Notes: generated from the letters alone by a model not told the origin. Shown: positions 13,006 to 23,389, counted from the first letter of the stretch. The stretch: DNA of 64,000 nucleotides from Hippopus hippopus (GCA_946811185.2 OX328102.1:48709619-48773618); one strand, 5' to 3'. Program-made: numbers and translations.

Positions 13006-13200
13006 CTCTACTCAACTGCATACTTGTAAATCTTACAAATGAATGCAAAAAGAATTTCTTGACTATAATTACATTAGATTCCTAGTTCTCTGCTTTTATT
13101 TTTGACATGTGATATAAACCATTTCTATGGATGCTAATTTTAGAATTTTATCGAAGCCAACATAGACAGGGAAAATAGATAAGAGCATGCAAATATTCCT

Positions 13201-13738
13201 TGAGCCGCGCTCTGGCAAAAAGGTAGGATTTAATGCATCTACGTGATGCATGATACCAAGAAAGCCGTCATATATGGCCTACAACACGCGGAAAGGGATT
13301 TTCGGACATTTGCGTAAAGTGTCGTCTCGGATCAGCCTGCGCAGTCCGCGCAGGCTAATCCGAGACGGCACTTTACGACTACATTAGATTTTGTCGTACA
13401 GTAGACTTTCGCAAAACAGAAAATTATGTAAAACCGGAAAGTGTCGTTTCGGATCAGCCTGCGCGGACTGCGCAGGCTGATCCGGTGCAACATTTTACGC
13501 AAATGTCCGAATGCCCCCTTTTTCGATAGTTGCAAGCCAGATTATTATTATGGACCCATAAAGTCCATTTTATCTAACAACCGACTGAATCATGAGATAG
13601 CCTGTTTCTTTGACATGCAGAAAATGGATCAATAACAAAAAGTTTCGACCCAGGTCAGCCTGCGCGAAATGCGCAGGCTGACCTGGGCCGATACATTTTG
13701 CAGATGCATTAAACCGCCTTTTCACGGAGTACGGCTGA
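13201..13738. mobile_element. MITE family B split by a family C insertion
   Basis: Family B ends GAGCCGCGCTCTGGC (13201) and ACGGAGTACGGCT (13738) are separated by a complete family C element at about 13270-13545. The B sequence resumes at ATTATGGACCCATAAAG. The nesting dates C after B. Confidence 0.72.
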
Positions 13739-13876
13739 TTTCTAATGTTCTTTTTGCTTATTATACATATGCAATAAAACGGTATTGCCTAGAAGATTGT
13801 GCAATGAAATTAACATTTCATTTTTGTGAATTTCAATATATTATCCAGCTGTGCATGTCAATCCTTTTTTCAAATT

Positions 13877-14080
13877 TAACCCTTTACAAAATAAACCCGT
13901 TTTTTTATAGATCTGGATGAAGATAGCTTTGGAAAATATTGTTGGAAAAGGAGAAAATGCTAGTTACCAGCATTTTCTCTTCTTCCGACAATATTTTCTA
14001 TCCCTTATTAAGAAAAATCCAAGTATTTCAGCCATATTTTATAGGTTGTCTGTAAATGCCTTCAAGTGTCGAAGAGTCTA
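13877..14080. mobile_element. MITE, family A
   Basis: Starts TTTAACCCTTTACAAAATA. The palindrome core AATATTGTTGGAAAAGG / CTTCCGACAATATT has partly paired changes. Confidence 0.68.
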
Positions 14081-14440
14081 TTTTCATTTTCTTCTGATGA
14101 AAAAATAATAACAATGAACGGTGCCGGAAGAGGACGTGCAGCCTGATCTTGGGCCCCTCTTGTTCCTTCAGTTGTATTCCAGATCTAAACAGTATTTGAT
14201 AATAGAACAGAAACGCTTCCTGTCATAAAAAAAAACGCTTATCATTCCGAAAATAAAGTCAGGAGGAGGAGGCTGAGCACGGATTCAACCTCACTGCCTC
14301 AAAACGGGTTATGTCCCCTTTATCTTATCAACCCTTAACTCATTCACTTCCCATTGCCAAGCATTACACTCTTTTTACGCAACTGGCTACTTTCCAACAT
14401 TAACGAAGCCATAACAACATTCGCCGATGAGTTCGCAGAA
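14081..14440. other. Host DNA without recognised features
   Basis: Nothing supported. Confidence 0.5.
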
Positions 14441-14884
14441 GAGTTAACTTTTTACAAAACGCCTAAAATCTTAGACCAGTCCAAATTGAAAGAGTTTGTA
14501 GACAACAAATTAAGTGTGGCTAAAATTATGAGATCTGTCTTCAGAAAGATTGAAGACATTGTGACAATAGAAGAAATTGCTGATTATCGGTATTTTCTCC
14601 TTTTCCAACACTTTTTTCAAATGCCTTCTTCTTGGGTTGTTAAAGCTCGGGATTATTTGGTGTAGGGTTTAAGTGCTTAACTCTTTACCAAACGACAAAT
14701 TTTTCGACTTGACCAAATTGAAAGCATTTACAGACAACAAATTAAATGTTGCTAAAATAATGATTTTCTCTTTGACATGATGGAAAACATTGTGGAAAAA
14801 GGAGAAAATTCTTTTCCCACAATGTTTTCAAAAGGCTTCTCTATCAAAGTCGTAAAAACCTGGGATTGTTTGGTAAAGGGTTAA
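14441..14884. mobile_element. Two tandem MITE family A copies
   Basis: The first runs about 14441-14670, the second 14677-14884 with full ends TTAACTCTTTACCAAACGAC and TTGTTTGGTAAAGGGTTAA. The second shows the family's consensus layout best. Confidence 0.72.
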
Positions 14885-14959
14885 ATAATTGAATGGAAAC
14901 TTCCGGTAAATAGGGAAAAATCATCACAATGTCAAAGTCCTTCAGTTCGTCCGGGAAAA

Positions 14960-15065
14960 CTCGCCTTATCGGACAGTGTAGATCCAAGATCAGACTGCAC
15001 GTTCTGTACATTATAATCTTGATCTACATTCTCTTCAAGAGCGCAATGAGTCCAGCATATCAGCC
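14960..15065. mobile_element. Palindromic repeat, family D
   Basis: GATCCAAGATCAGACTGCAC followed by a degraded inverse. Confidence 0.6.
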
Positions 15066-15188
15066 AAAGGGTTAACTAAGCAACCTTGTGTTGGTAAAAA
15101 AAAAAGAACAAATAAACGTCTAGAACTCACCTGTCTAAACAATCAATCTGTAATAATATCAAGTTGTACAAGATGAGTAAATATCGCA

Positions 15189-15272
15189 GACCAAGCATAT
15201 TGCTCTTGTAAGAAACGACCAAGCATATTGCTCTTGTAAGAAACGACCAAGCATATTGCTCTTGTAAGAAAC
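15189..15272. repeat. 28-bp tandem repeat, three units
   Basis: Unit ACCAAGCATATTGCTCTTGT plus AAGAAACG, repeated three times almost exactly. Confidence 0.85.
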
Positions 15273-15867
15273 TTTACATGTAAGTGACCATCATTGTCCG
15301 CTGGGATCCAATTAAGCTACAATTTTGGCAGGCTTCGCAAATCCAAGATCAAAATGCACAAAATGTGACATCTGGTCCTTGAAAACCACAATCCGATATT
15401 TTGTTAGAAAGAGTTGCTCGAAGATCGGAGGAAGTGTAAGCAAGAAATCCGGGTTTTATTCCCGTTGGCGTTTTTTTTTAAGTTGGTGGCTGGGCTCTGT
15501 AGGAACTGCGGAGATTTACCCTAGTACAGAGAGAAACCCAGGATAGACATAAATTTCTGAACTTTTCCCGTAATATTGCTATATACTAAAGAAAGTAGGC
15601 GGCTAGGCAATGTAATAGGCACTGCACAACTTACGCCCAGTAAAAGTAAAAACTAGGAAAGCCGTTGATATCTGATCTGTAACCGTTTTATCAATGAAGT
15701 ACTGTTGAAGGCAGTCTTGTAGCTAGGCACAGTAGCTACTGCAGGACAGAAGCCTTGTACAGTTGAAAACTAGGAAAGACGTTAATATCTGAAATGTTGC
15801 CATAATACAACTGAAATATTATCAAATGAATCGTGAAACATGTCTTTACCAAAGAATTATAATTACA
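15273..15867. other. Host DNA without recognised features
   Basis: Loose direct repeats only, around CTAGGAAAG-CGTT (about 15650 and 15770). Confidence 0.5.
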
Positions 15868-16055
15868 GGTTTAACGACCCTGAGTTAAAAAGGCTTTCGG
15901 TAGCATTGTGAGAAAAGGAGAAAATGCTGTTAACCTTTTCCCACAATGTTTTCTACCTTTTTGATGACAAATTTCACCATTTCGTTAACACTAAATTTGT
16001 CGTCTGCATCTGCTCTTACTTTGAACGAGTCTGAAATTTTCTCTGCTGGTCGAGT
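15868..16055. mobile_element. MITE, family A
   Basis: Palindrome with its centre deleted on one side (AAATGCTGTTAACC). Confidence 0.65.
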
Positions 16056-16246
16056 TAATGCCGTTCTCGACACTGTCTCCGTTTTATTATAGCGGCAAGT
16101 CACCCGGTAAATAGCCTTAAATAAAAAACACCAGTAGGCCTGTACTTACGTCGATCTTGCATCACTGTCACATACACAAATAATCTACCACAAAATCACA
16201 GAACGGGTTGATCTGCTAAGATTTATTAGTATTAAAAAAAAAACAT

Positions 16247-16505
16247 GAGCCATGCTCTGGCAAAAGGGGGCTTAATGCATCTCCGTGATACATTATACCA
16301 GCCCAAGTCATCACATAATTATGGATCCATAAGAGCAATTTTTGAACAACCGACTTAATCATGAAGTAGACTGGCCCCTTGACTTACAGAAAATTGACCA
16401 ATATCAAAAAGTTTCGACCCAGGTCAGCCTGCGCGGACTGCGCAGGCTGACCTGGTCGATACTTTTCGCAGATGCATTAAGCTCCCTTTTCACAAAGTAT
16501 GGCTC
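16247..16505. mobile_element. MITE, family B (complete)
   Basis: TIRs GAGCCATGCTCTGGCAAAAG / TTTCACAAAGTATGGCTC; central palindrome AGGTCAGCCTGCGCGGACTG. Confidence 0.78.
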
Positions 16506-16964
16506 ATATATAGGCCTACTTAAGAATGTCGTGTGTTGTATATAAGATGTATGTAAATTTCATTTTTTCATATTTCTACCGAAAACCCCTAAGGACTAAC
16601 TCAACTAAGTGACACATTAACGCCGTTATACAACAAGTATATTACAAAATGACTTACATGTAAAGGCCCATTCTGCCTGCGGACTGCTATCAACACATAT
16701 CACTACGATTCTCTTATTCTCGCAATCCGCCATGTTGTGAATAGCGTTCGAATTTTAACTGCCTGTGTGTCAGTCTTGTGTATTTCCAGGAAACGCAAAA
16801 TTTCCAATAATTCACTGTAAATAACGCTATGAGAACTGATATGTGTCTTCGCACCAACAAACTGGCTGACGTAGCCCTCGACGTATTGGTGAACAGGTTT
16901 TCTCCGATTAATTTGTAGTTTAACTGTTGTTGTATTATAGCGGCGGCCTCTTGCCTCCAACGAG

Positions 16965-17040
16965 TTCCTGTGTGGCTCAGTGGTAAAGAGTAGGACTCGT
17001 AAGCTTGAGGCCCCGGGTTCGAGCCTCAACGGAAGCGACT
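16965..17040 (+). repeat. tRNA-like SINE head
   Basis: TGGCTCAGTGGTAAAG (A-box-like) and CCCCGGGTTCGAGCC (B-box-like), without acceptor pairing I can confirm. A relict SINE rather than a tRNA gene. Confidence 0.6.
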
Positions 17041-17704
17041 AATATAAGACTATAATTATAGACTTTACCGTAGGCATTTGAGGAAAGAGGAATCTAATGT
17101 AGAGATCTGTGATACCGCTGTGGTCCATGTATGTGGCAGGAATTCTGCAGCCTCTAATGAGCCAGCTGCGGCTGTTGAAGATTTCCCCAGATTCCTTTGA
17201 GTCTTAAATCTACCCTTCAGCGTATCCCCAGCTTCTTTCAAAAGGACGTTTTAGCTTTGGTCAATCAGCCAGTAGCATAGTCCTCGTCTGTTGATAGCAA
17301 CAAACTCCCCCCCCCCCCACCCCGCACGTCCCTAACCCCGCTACCCGCCCCCTCTCTGCAATGTGGCTGACAAAGTATGACAAACGCAAAATGGGGCTGT
17401 TGACGACTGATGCACAAGAGTTTTAGATTACTGAGTTGCTCCCGGCCCCCAAACAAGACAGCTTCCTCAAGGAAAAGCAATCGAAGTAGGCATTCATCCA
17501 GGAGAGCACACAGAACGCGCCGGCGGCAAGATAGATGGGAACGGCGCCCAAACAAACAAATGATTGTAACAGTAAACTCGGTGTTGATGCAGTTTTAAAG
17601 AAGGACATTACTCTTAGACACTAACTATAAATTAACAGTCTAGCCCCTTTTAGACTTTGACAGGTCTAATTCTCTCGATTTGTTTTGCTTTGTACATTTG
17701 AGGT
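17041..17704. other. Host DNA without recognised features
   Basis: A short C run near 17310. Overlapping frames in both strands here are G+C-rich but match no family. Confidence 0.45.
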
Positions 17705-17932
17705 TTAACTCATTATCACACAGTCCTTAGTTTTAACGACTCTGAGGAAAAAGACCTCAGAAAACATTATTGGAAAAGGAGAAAATTCTGGTAGCTAGCA
17801 TTTTTTCCTTTCCCAACAATGTTTTCTATCCCTAAAAATGTAAATTATACATGTAGTTTTTGGGTCACACTTAGTTCATCGTCTGCAAACGTTTTCAATT
17901 CGTTTTAATATTTTGTCGTCTGGTAAAGAGTC
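17705..17932. mobile_element. MITE, family A
   Basis: TTTAACTCATTATCACAC start, palindrome CATTATTGGAAAAGG...CCTTTCCCAACAATG, end TTGTCGTCTGGTAAAGAGTC. Confidence 0.7.
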
Positions 17933-18151
17933 AAGGCTGTTTTCAACATAGTTTTAGTTATGTTATTGGGACCAGTGGACCTAACCATGCTCTTTTGGCG
18001 GGTCTTTCAAAACACATTCTTTCCAAATCGCTGGCTGCCTTCCCACATATCTACCCTTAGCACAATGTGTATAAAAATGACTGTTGTCCTACATAAACAT
18101 CGTAAAAAAAACGATAATAATTTACAGCGACTGGGTCAAAACGGTGAAAGT

Positions 18152-18466
18152 ATATAGCTTGCAACACGCGAAAAGAGGCATTTGGACATTTGCGTAAAAT
18201 GTCGTCTCGGATCAGCCTGCGCAGTCCGCGCAGGCTAATCCGAGACGGCCCTTTACGACTATATCAGAAAATTACATAAAAACGGAAAGTGTCGGAAAGG
18301 GTCAAAACGGTGAAAGTATATAGCTTGCAACACGCGAAAAGAGGCATTTGGACATTTGCGTAAAATGTCGTCTCGGATCAGCCTGCGCAGTCCGCGCAGG
18401 CCAATCCGAGACGACACTTTACGCAAATGTCCGAATGCCCCTTTTCGCGTGTTGCAAGCCATATGG
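18152..18466. mobile_element. MITE family C with internal tandem duplication
   Basis: About 100 bp starting GGTCAAAACGGTGAAAG is repeated at 18133 and 18299. The outer ends TATAGCTTGCAACACGCG / GTGTTGCAAGCCATAT are inverse. Confidence 0.7.
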
Positions 18467-18509
18467 AAAGACAGTCAGTAGTTTTTATGAATTAAGAACT
18501 TCAATTGTA

Positions 18510-18930
18510 TTACCCCTGTACCAAACAATCTCGAACTACTTTAACGACCCTAAAAAAGAGGAATTTTGAAACAACTTGATAAACTGTAGGTAATCAGTAT
18601 TTTCTCCTTTTCCCAAAATGTCTTCTACCCTTTCACAGACGACATCCATCAATTAAGCAACATTTAGGTCGCCTTTTGCAAAAGCTTTGAATTTGGACAT
18701 GTCTAAAATGTTGCCGTTTGGTAACAAGTTACCAGAAGATAAAATCTTAGAGTTGCTTACATTGAAACAATTTGCAGACGAAAATAAAAAGTGTCTCATA
18801 TGATGTGAATTGTACTTGAAAGAATGGAAAACGATTGTGGGAAATGGAGAAAAAGCTGTTTACCAACATATTCTCTGCTTTTCTAACGATGTTTTCAGAA
18901 GTTGTCTTCTCAACGGTAGCAAAAAACACT
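18510..18930. mobile_element. Two adjacent MITE family A copies
   Basis: 18510-18732 and about 18722-18930, both with decayed palindromes. Confidence 0.62.
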
Positions 18931-19188
18931 TGATCCATGAACTATGAAAAGGGATTTTTAATGCATCTGAAAAAAAACATCGACCACGGTCAGCCTGCGC
19001 AGTCCGCGTAGGCTGACCTGGATCGAAACTTTTTACTCTGGTCAATTTTCTGCATGTCTAAGGACCACTCTTAGAATTAAGTCGATTGCTAGACAAAATC
19101 CATTTTACGGATCCATAATTATGTGATGACTTCCTGGTATCATGCATCACGGAAATACATTGTACCCCCTCTTGCCACAACATGGCTC
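18931..19188. mobile_element. MITE, family B
   Basis: GGTCAGCCTGCGCAGTCCGC palindrome and a CACAACATGGCTC end; the other end is degraded. Confidence 0.68.
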
Positions 19189-19494
19189 GTTTGGTAAGGC
19201 TGAAACGGAAAGAAACAGAAAGATAAATTTAAGCCCACTTTCTCTGTAATTCCAAGAAATCCTTGAATAGTCAACCTGTCTAGGTCCCTGGTGCGTTTCG
19301 TATTTATGGGAGCTAATTATGTCAAATCATTGAACATCTCTCTTTAGAGGCTACCACCATGATATCAATCATTATTTTGTTTTTTTTTTGTATGTCAACA
19401 GTTTCCGGTTTTACCACTGTCCTAAAATAAAAGCGGTATATAGTCTCAGTTGCTCAGTCGTTAACTCTTTCACTATACCTATCGCGACTCAAGT
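19189..19494. other. Host DNA without recognised features
   Basis: Nothing supported. Confidence 0.5.
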
Positions 19495-19575
19495 AGCTTT
19501 TGCGGATGGCGTAGATCAAGATCAGACTGCACAGAACGTGCCGTCTGATCTTGGATCTACACCATCCGATGCCTA
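19495..19575. mobile_element. Palindromic repeat, family D
   Basis: AGATCAAGATCAGACTGCAC and inverse. Confidence 0.65.
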
Positions 19576-19677
19576 ATGCTAGACTATGGCCCAATTCATT
19601 CTTAATAGCAGTGGAACTCTATTTTTAGACCTTAAAAAAGTAAAAGAATCTTGCGTTTGTAGTGAAAGAGTTAGCCC

Positions 19678-19930
19678 TGCCGGGTAGCTCAGTAGTTGGT
19701 GTATCTGACTTGTGTCCCGGTGGTTGTGAGTTCGATACCCTGTTGAGGTGAAGTCTCTTGCCTGCGATTTTTCTCCTCCCACGTCTAAAGAATGTGAAAA
19801 AGTAGTCAGTGGCTTGGAAAGAAAGTTGTGTCAATACTGGTGTGAGAAAGCCACGAAACACATGCATAGGTGCACTGGCCGCCGTGATATGACCTTAGAT
19901 GTTAAAACGGCGTTTAACTCCTTTACTAAC
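19678..19930 (+). repeat. tRNA-headed SINE, near complete
   Basis: Head GCCGGGTAGCTCAGTAGTTG...GTTGTGAGTTCGATACCC resembles a tRNA A and B box pair. Body with CAGTGGCTTGGAAAGAAAG and GTGCACTGGCCGCCGTGAT, tail AAACGGCGTTTAACTCC. The same plan is at 37365-37607 (inverted), 56580-56885 and 59067-59290. Confidence 0.75.
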
Positions 19931-20189
19931 AAATAGAAAGAGTTGAGGCGTTGGAAATGTACATCAGAAAATCATGACACTGATTCTAGTTGACGGCGCA
20001 TGCAACGTAGAAGTGTCCCTTGGCAAAGCGCCGTAGAGTCCCAGTCTAGGAACGTTTACAATCCGCTCAGGGTACATGGATAAGTGAGCTGTCGTTGTGA
20101 TTCTATTAAAAACTATTGTAGTAAAAATCTATTGAATCAAACAGACGAATTCAAGAACGAAATATCGTTAAAGCATTTCCATTTCATTT

Positions 20190-20450
20190 GAGCCATGCTC
20201 TGACAAAAGGGGGCTTAATGCATCTTCGCAATTCATGATACCAAGCAAGTCATCACATAATTATGGATCCATAAAAATCCATTTTTTTTTCAAACCAGCC
20301 ACTGAATCATAAGGTAGATCCTTTGACATACAGAAAATTTAAAGATAGCGAAATGTTTCGGCCCATGCCAGCCAGCGCGGACTGCGCAGGCTGACATGGG
20401 TCGATACTTTTCGCAAATGCATTAAGCCCCCTTTTCACAGAGCATGGCTC
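20190..20450. mobile_element. MITE, family B (complete)
   Basis: TIRs GAGCCATGCTCTGACAAAAG / TTTTCACAGAGCATGGCTC. Confidence 0.78.
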
Positions 20451-20454
20451 ATTT

Positions 20455-20685
20455 ATATCAGCCTTGCTCTGGAAAAAAAAAGGTTTGTTGCATTTCCACG
20501 ATGCCTCATTTGTATACAACTGACTGAATCTGGGGGTAGAATGCTCCTTTGACATGCAGAAAATTTACGAAGAGCAAAAGGTTTCGACCCGGGTCAGCCT
20601 GCGCGGACTGCGTAGTCATTGTTGTCAATAGCCTTCTCTCTTATGGTCGTTAAAATTCGAGATTTTGTGGTAAAGGGTTAGATTG
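20455..20685. mobile_element. Fused MITE fragments (family B then A)
   Basis: A family B half (to about 20614, GCGCGGACTGCGTAG) joins a family A end (TTATGGTCGTTAAAATTCG...GGTAAAGGGTTAG) with no gap. Confidence 0.62.
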
Positions 20686-20849
20686 GTAAGCTACATATGG
20701 CTTATCAGTCAAAAAGTCATAAATAATAAAAGTTAGCCTGTCAGATATACATGTAACCCCTAAGCGGCTGAACAACTAAAATGAAACTTTACAGCCAATA
20801 CTAAAAACCCAAATTTTGCTATTTCCAAAATATTTTTCATGGAGAAAAA

Positions 20850-20935
20850 CCTCCTCATCGGACAGTGTAGATCAAAGATCAGACTGCACGTTCTGTGCAG
20901 TCTGATCTTTATCTACACTGTCAGCAAAAGATCCT
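20850..20935. mobile_element. Palindromic repeat, family D
   Basis: GATCAAAGATCAGACTGCAC with a near-perfect inverse, 75 bp from the left end of element 1. Confidence 0.65.
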
Positions 20936-21002
20936 TGAGTCACGCGTAGCAACCTAAGGGTTAATCCAGTTTGCCTTGCATTTTTTTCTAGTTTTATCTC
21001 TC

Positions 21003-21008
21003 GACGTT
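21003..21008. repeat. Target-site duplication, element 1 left
   Basis: GACGTT directly precedes the first base of the inverted repeat and is repeated at 36239-36244 directly after the last base. A 6-bp duplication is the size made by Polinton integrases. Confidence 0.9.
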
Positions 21009-21017
21009 AGTAGTAAA

Positions 21018-21072
21018 GGAAGAGAGAATAGGGCCCTACCCAGGGCCCGGGTAGGGCCCTATTCTCTCTTCC
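21018..21072. repeat. Terminal hairpin, element 1 left
   Basis: A perfect 24-bp inverted repeat (21018-21041 and 21049-21072) around the 7-nt loop AGGGCCC, starting nine bases from the tip. Each arm itself contains the palindrome TAGGGCCCTA, so branched foldings are possible, as in parvovirus telomeres. Confidence 0.9.
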
Positions 21073-21345
21073 CTGAGTGCCCTACATCACCATCCCTGAC
21101 AAAAATGGGGCCCTATTTGCTGTCCCCGAAAGATTTTGTCCCTAGGCTCTCTTCCCTGAGAGGGATTTAGCATTCAAAATGGCGGCCGTGTGGACAGCAA
21201 CTGGGGCAAAAAATGCCCCAGGCTCTCTTCCCTGAGCGGAATTTTTTGCAAAAAAGGGAAAAGGGGGGGAGTTTTTCCTAGGCTCTCTACCCTGAGAGGG
21301 ATTTAGCATTCAAAGTGCCGGCCTTATGACTGACAGGCTGGGTAA
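21073..21345. repeat. Subterminal repeats with GGCTCTCTTCCCTGAG motif
   Basis: The outer arm of the hairpin is echoed at about 21140, 21219 and 21281 as GGCTCTCTTCCCTGAG or close variants, two of them followed by GAGAGGGATTTAGCATTC. The same set lies inverted at about 35890-36175, and in altered form in element 2 (40756-41020 and 55670-55935). Spaced repeats next to a telomere could bind a replication protein; that role is inference. Confidence 0.7.
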
Positions 21346-21840
21346 AAAATGGTCAGATCACTGAGTTGGACTTAGTTTTTTCACCCTATGGATGATTTTT
21401 TGTCTTTCTAAATGCCTGATCAGTGAGATGGACTTAGCTTTTTTCACCCTATGAATGATTTTTTCTCTCTTTCTAAAAACCTGACCATTGAGTTGGACTT
21501 AGATTTTTCTGCATCTCTATGATTGATTTCTCTTTTCTAAAAGGAAATTTATCTTATATCACTGAGTTGGTCTTAGCTTTTTTCCCCTATGAATGATTTT
21601 CTCTCTTTCTAAAAGGTTGACCATTGAGTTGGACTTAGTCTTTTTACATCTCTATGAATGATTTTCTCTCTTTCTAAAAGGTTGACCATTGAGTTGGATT
21701 TAGTCTTTTTACATCTCTATGAATGATTTTTTCTTTCTAAAAGACTGAGCACTGGGTTGGATTTAGTCTTTTTCTGCATCTATGAATGATTTTTACTCTT
21801 TGCAGTATAACTCTCTGGAGTATAACTCTTTTGGAACGCT
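21345..21840. repeat. 60-65 bp tandem array in arm (element 1 left)
   Basis: Monomers share GAGTTGGACTTAG, then CTATGAATGATTTT, then CTCTTTCTAAAAG. The array is inverted at about 35400-35900 and longer in element 2 (41020-41830 and 54900-55670). No gene is seen within it. Confidence 0.85.
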
Positions 21841-21876
21841 TCTCTTCTAAAAGAAAGATAGAACTTTCGTGGTAGA

Positions 21877-22400
21877 TGGTTAGTCCTGAAAAGGACTGTT
21901 GGGTTAGCTCTGAAAAGAGCTGTGACAATTTTGAAGAAATGACAACTTGAAGATAGAACTTTCGTCTGACAGCTTGAAGATAGAACTTTCGTCTGACATC
22001 TTGAAGATAGAACTTTCGTGGTAGATGGTTAGTCCTGAAAAGGACTGTTGGGTTAGCTCTGAAAAGAGCTGTGACAATTTTGAAGAAATGACAACTTGAA
22101 GATAGAACTTTCGTCTGACAGCTTGAAGATAGAACTTTCGTCTGACATCTTGAAGATAGAACTTTCGTGGTAGATGGTTAGTCCTGAAAAGGACTGTTGG
22201 GTTAGCTCTGAAAAGAGCTGTGACAATTTTGAAGAAATGACAACTTGAAGATAGAACTTTCGTCTAACAGCTTGAAGGTAGAACTTTCGTCTGACAATTT
22301 GAAGAAATGACAATTTGAAGAAAAGATAGAACTTACGTCTGACAATTTGAAGAAAGGTAGAACTTTCGTGGTAGATGGTTAGCCCTGAAAAGGGCTGTTG
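21877..22400 (-). repeat. Array of histone-like stem-loops, element 1 left arm
   Basis: Stems of the form AG(TC/CT/CC)CT-loop-AG(GA/AG/GG)CT occur at 21882-21897, 21906-21921, 22031-22046, 22055-22070, 22180-22195, 22204-22219 and 22381-22396. All read TTTC in the loop on the minus strand, the outward-transcribed strand. They are separated by repeats of CGAAAGTTCTATCTTCAAG. Stem bases differ between units but pairing is kept. Confidence 0.88.
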
Positions 22401-22440
22401 GGGTGTCCCTAAAAGGGACCTGGTTTTGGAGGTTGTGTTT

Positions 22441-22800
22441 TTAAGCACAACCTCCAACCTTTCTGCAGGCTGGGCAGCTACTATCCATCCGTCTTTTTAG
22501 CCTTTTTAACTGCTGTGCACTCAGGTTGTACTTCAGCGAAAATGGTGGTTCGTTATCGCTGCTCCAATCTTCGGTAGAAGGCACTACGAACTCCTTTTTC
22601 TCCTTCTTGCTTTGTGGTAATTGGGCAAAGTCCCAAAAGTCCCACCCGGTAAATAGCAGTTTCTCTTCGAAGCCATATCTCTGTCTCCTCGCTGCCTCAG
22701 CTTCAAACTTTTCTAGCTGCCGATCTGCCTCTCCCACCGTCTTTCTTAGCTCTTCCACCGTCTTTCTTAGCTCTTCCACCGTCTTTCTTAGCTCTTCCAT
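22441..22800 (-). CDS. 119-aa small Cys-tailed protein (left-arm gene A, extended form)
   Basis: Function unknown. The ATG at 22800 is chosen because the TATA box at about 22843-22849 leaves a short leader; an upstream in-frame ATG at 22821 would add only seven residues. Residues 1-24 hold three heptad-like repeats of EELRKTV, followed by charged coiled coil to about residue 45. The C-terminal half matches the 77/78-aa genes at the right ends (a TEDW motif, then QLKRLKRR) and ends in CPACRKVGGCA. That end could form half of a zinc site. The coiled-coil start replaces the MECALRDM start of the other copies, so this left gene has a different N-terminus. A 12-bp inverted repeat spans the stop codon, and a histone-like stem-loop follows 45 nt later. 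Its promoter is the E2F/CRE type. Confidence 0.75.
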   Translation of the reverse strand: MEELRKTVEELRKTVEELRKTVGEADRQLEKFEAEAARRQRYGFEEKLLFTGWDFWDFAQLPQSKKEKKEFVVPSTEDWSSDNEPPFSLKYNLSAQQLKRLKRRMDSSCPACRKVGGCA

Positions 22801-23060
22801 CGTGAAAATGAAAATGAACAATGTGCGGGAAATGTCGCTGGGTTTTATAGCTTTTCAGACGGATTGAACTAATTGACCCATGACGTCATTTTCTCCTATG
22901 TTTTTCCCGCGTCGGCGTTTCATGCTGTTTTGGCTCCAAATTAATGTTATCCAATCAGAACCAGCGTTTTATTTCTAATACTAAATGTTTTATTGTTGAC
23001 CAATCCGTGGGTTTGTTACATTTTCTTGTTCGGGTTAGAAAAAACTAGAGTTTAACTAAC
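22801..23060 (-). promoter_or_regulatory. E2F/CRE/CCAAT/TATA promoter of 119-aa gene
   Basis: In gene direction: CCAAT boxes near 23000 and 22960, GCGGGAAA (reverse of 22903-22910), TGACGTCA (22881-22888), TATAAAA (22843-22849), then a second E2F-like TTTCCCGC at the start region (22826-22833). The same order recurs upstream of other small genes in both elements. Confidence 0.75.
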
Positions 23061-23167
23061 CTATGACTTTTTTTGATTATGAGTCTTCTGACAAAATGAA
23101 AAGAAAGATGATTATTTAAGATAGCTAGCCCTGAAAAGAGTTGCTTTTTTGTACAGAATGCACTTTT

Positions 23168-23308
23168 TTATACCCCTCTCTTTCTTTTGATTGATTCCAT
23201 TTTATCTAGCATTTGCATCAGATGTTCAATTTCATGTCTGATATATCTGAAACGTTCTCTTTCTTCTAACCAGAAGAGCAATAAGAGAAAAAATGTTAAT
23301 CCAAACAT
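23168..23308 (-). CDS. 46-aa membrane microprotein (left-arm gene B)
   Basis: A very short gene. From the ATG at 23308 the product begins with about ten hydrophobic residues (FGLTFFLLLLFWL) and continues as a highly charged helix rich in Arg, Glu and Met, ending in KRKRGV. This suggests one membrane anchor with a short basic cytosolic tail. A TATA-like ATATAAAAC lies about 75 nt upstream, and an imperfect copy of the element's stem-loop (23127-23142) lies 25 nt after the stop. Promoter, frame and 3' signal sit as for the other small genes, which is why I call it. The element 2 copy has a 1-nt frameshift. No family is recognised. Confidence 0.6.
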   Translation of the reverse strand: MFGLTFFLLLLFWLEERERFRYIRHEIEHLMQMLDKMESIKRKRGV

Positions 23309-23389
23309 TGTACGATACTGGCTCAGGTTTTACAAAAAGTTAATGGTGAATGAGAAAAAATAATCAAGAGTTTAGTGTTTTATATGTGT

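Noticed and set aside
14354..14665. 103-aa frame in host DNA
   Set aside because: It coincides with MITE family A sequence and shows no protein family.
17265..17608. Overlapping G+C-rich frames at 17265-17608
   Set aside because: Frames on both strands, a C homopolymer inside, no domain and no conserved neighbour; not supported as an exon.
19678..19745. tRNA genes suggested by A/B boxes at 16965, 19678, 37550, 56583 and 59067
   Set aside because: Each is joined to a shared SINE body or tail or lacks acceptor-stem pairing, so these are SINE heads.
22053..22457. 134-aa and similar open frames across the stem-loop arrays (also near 34790-35194, 41796-42515 and 54400-55010)
   Set aside because: They read through repeated stem-loop and spacer units, have no conserved start, and their lengths follow unit numbers. 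The stem pairing explains the conservation better.
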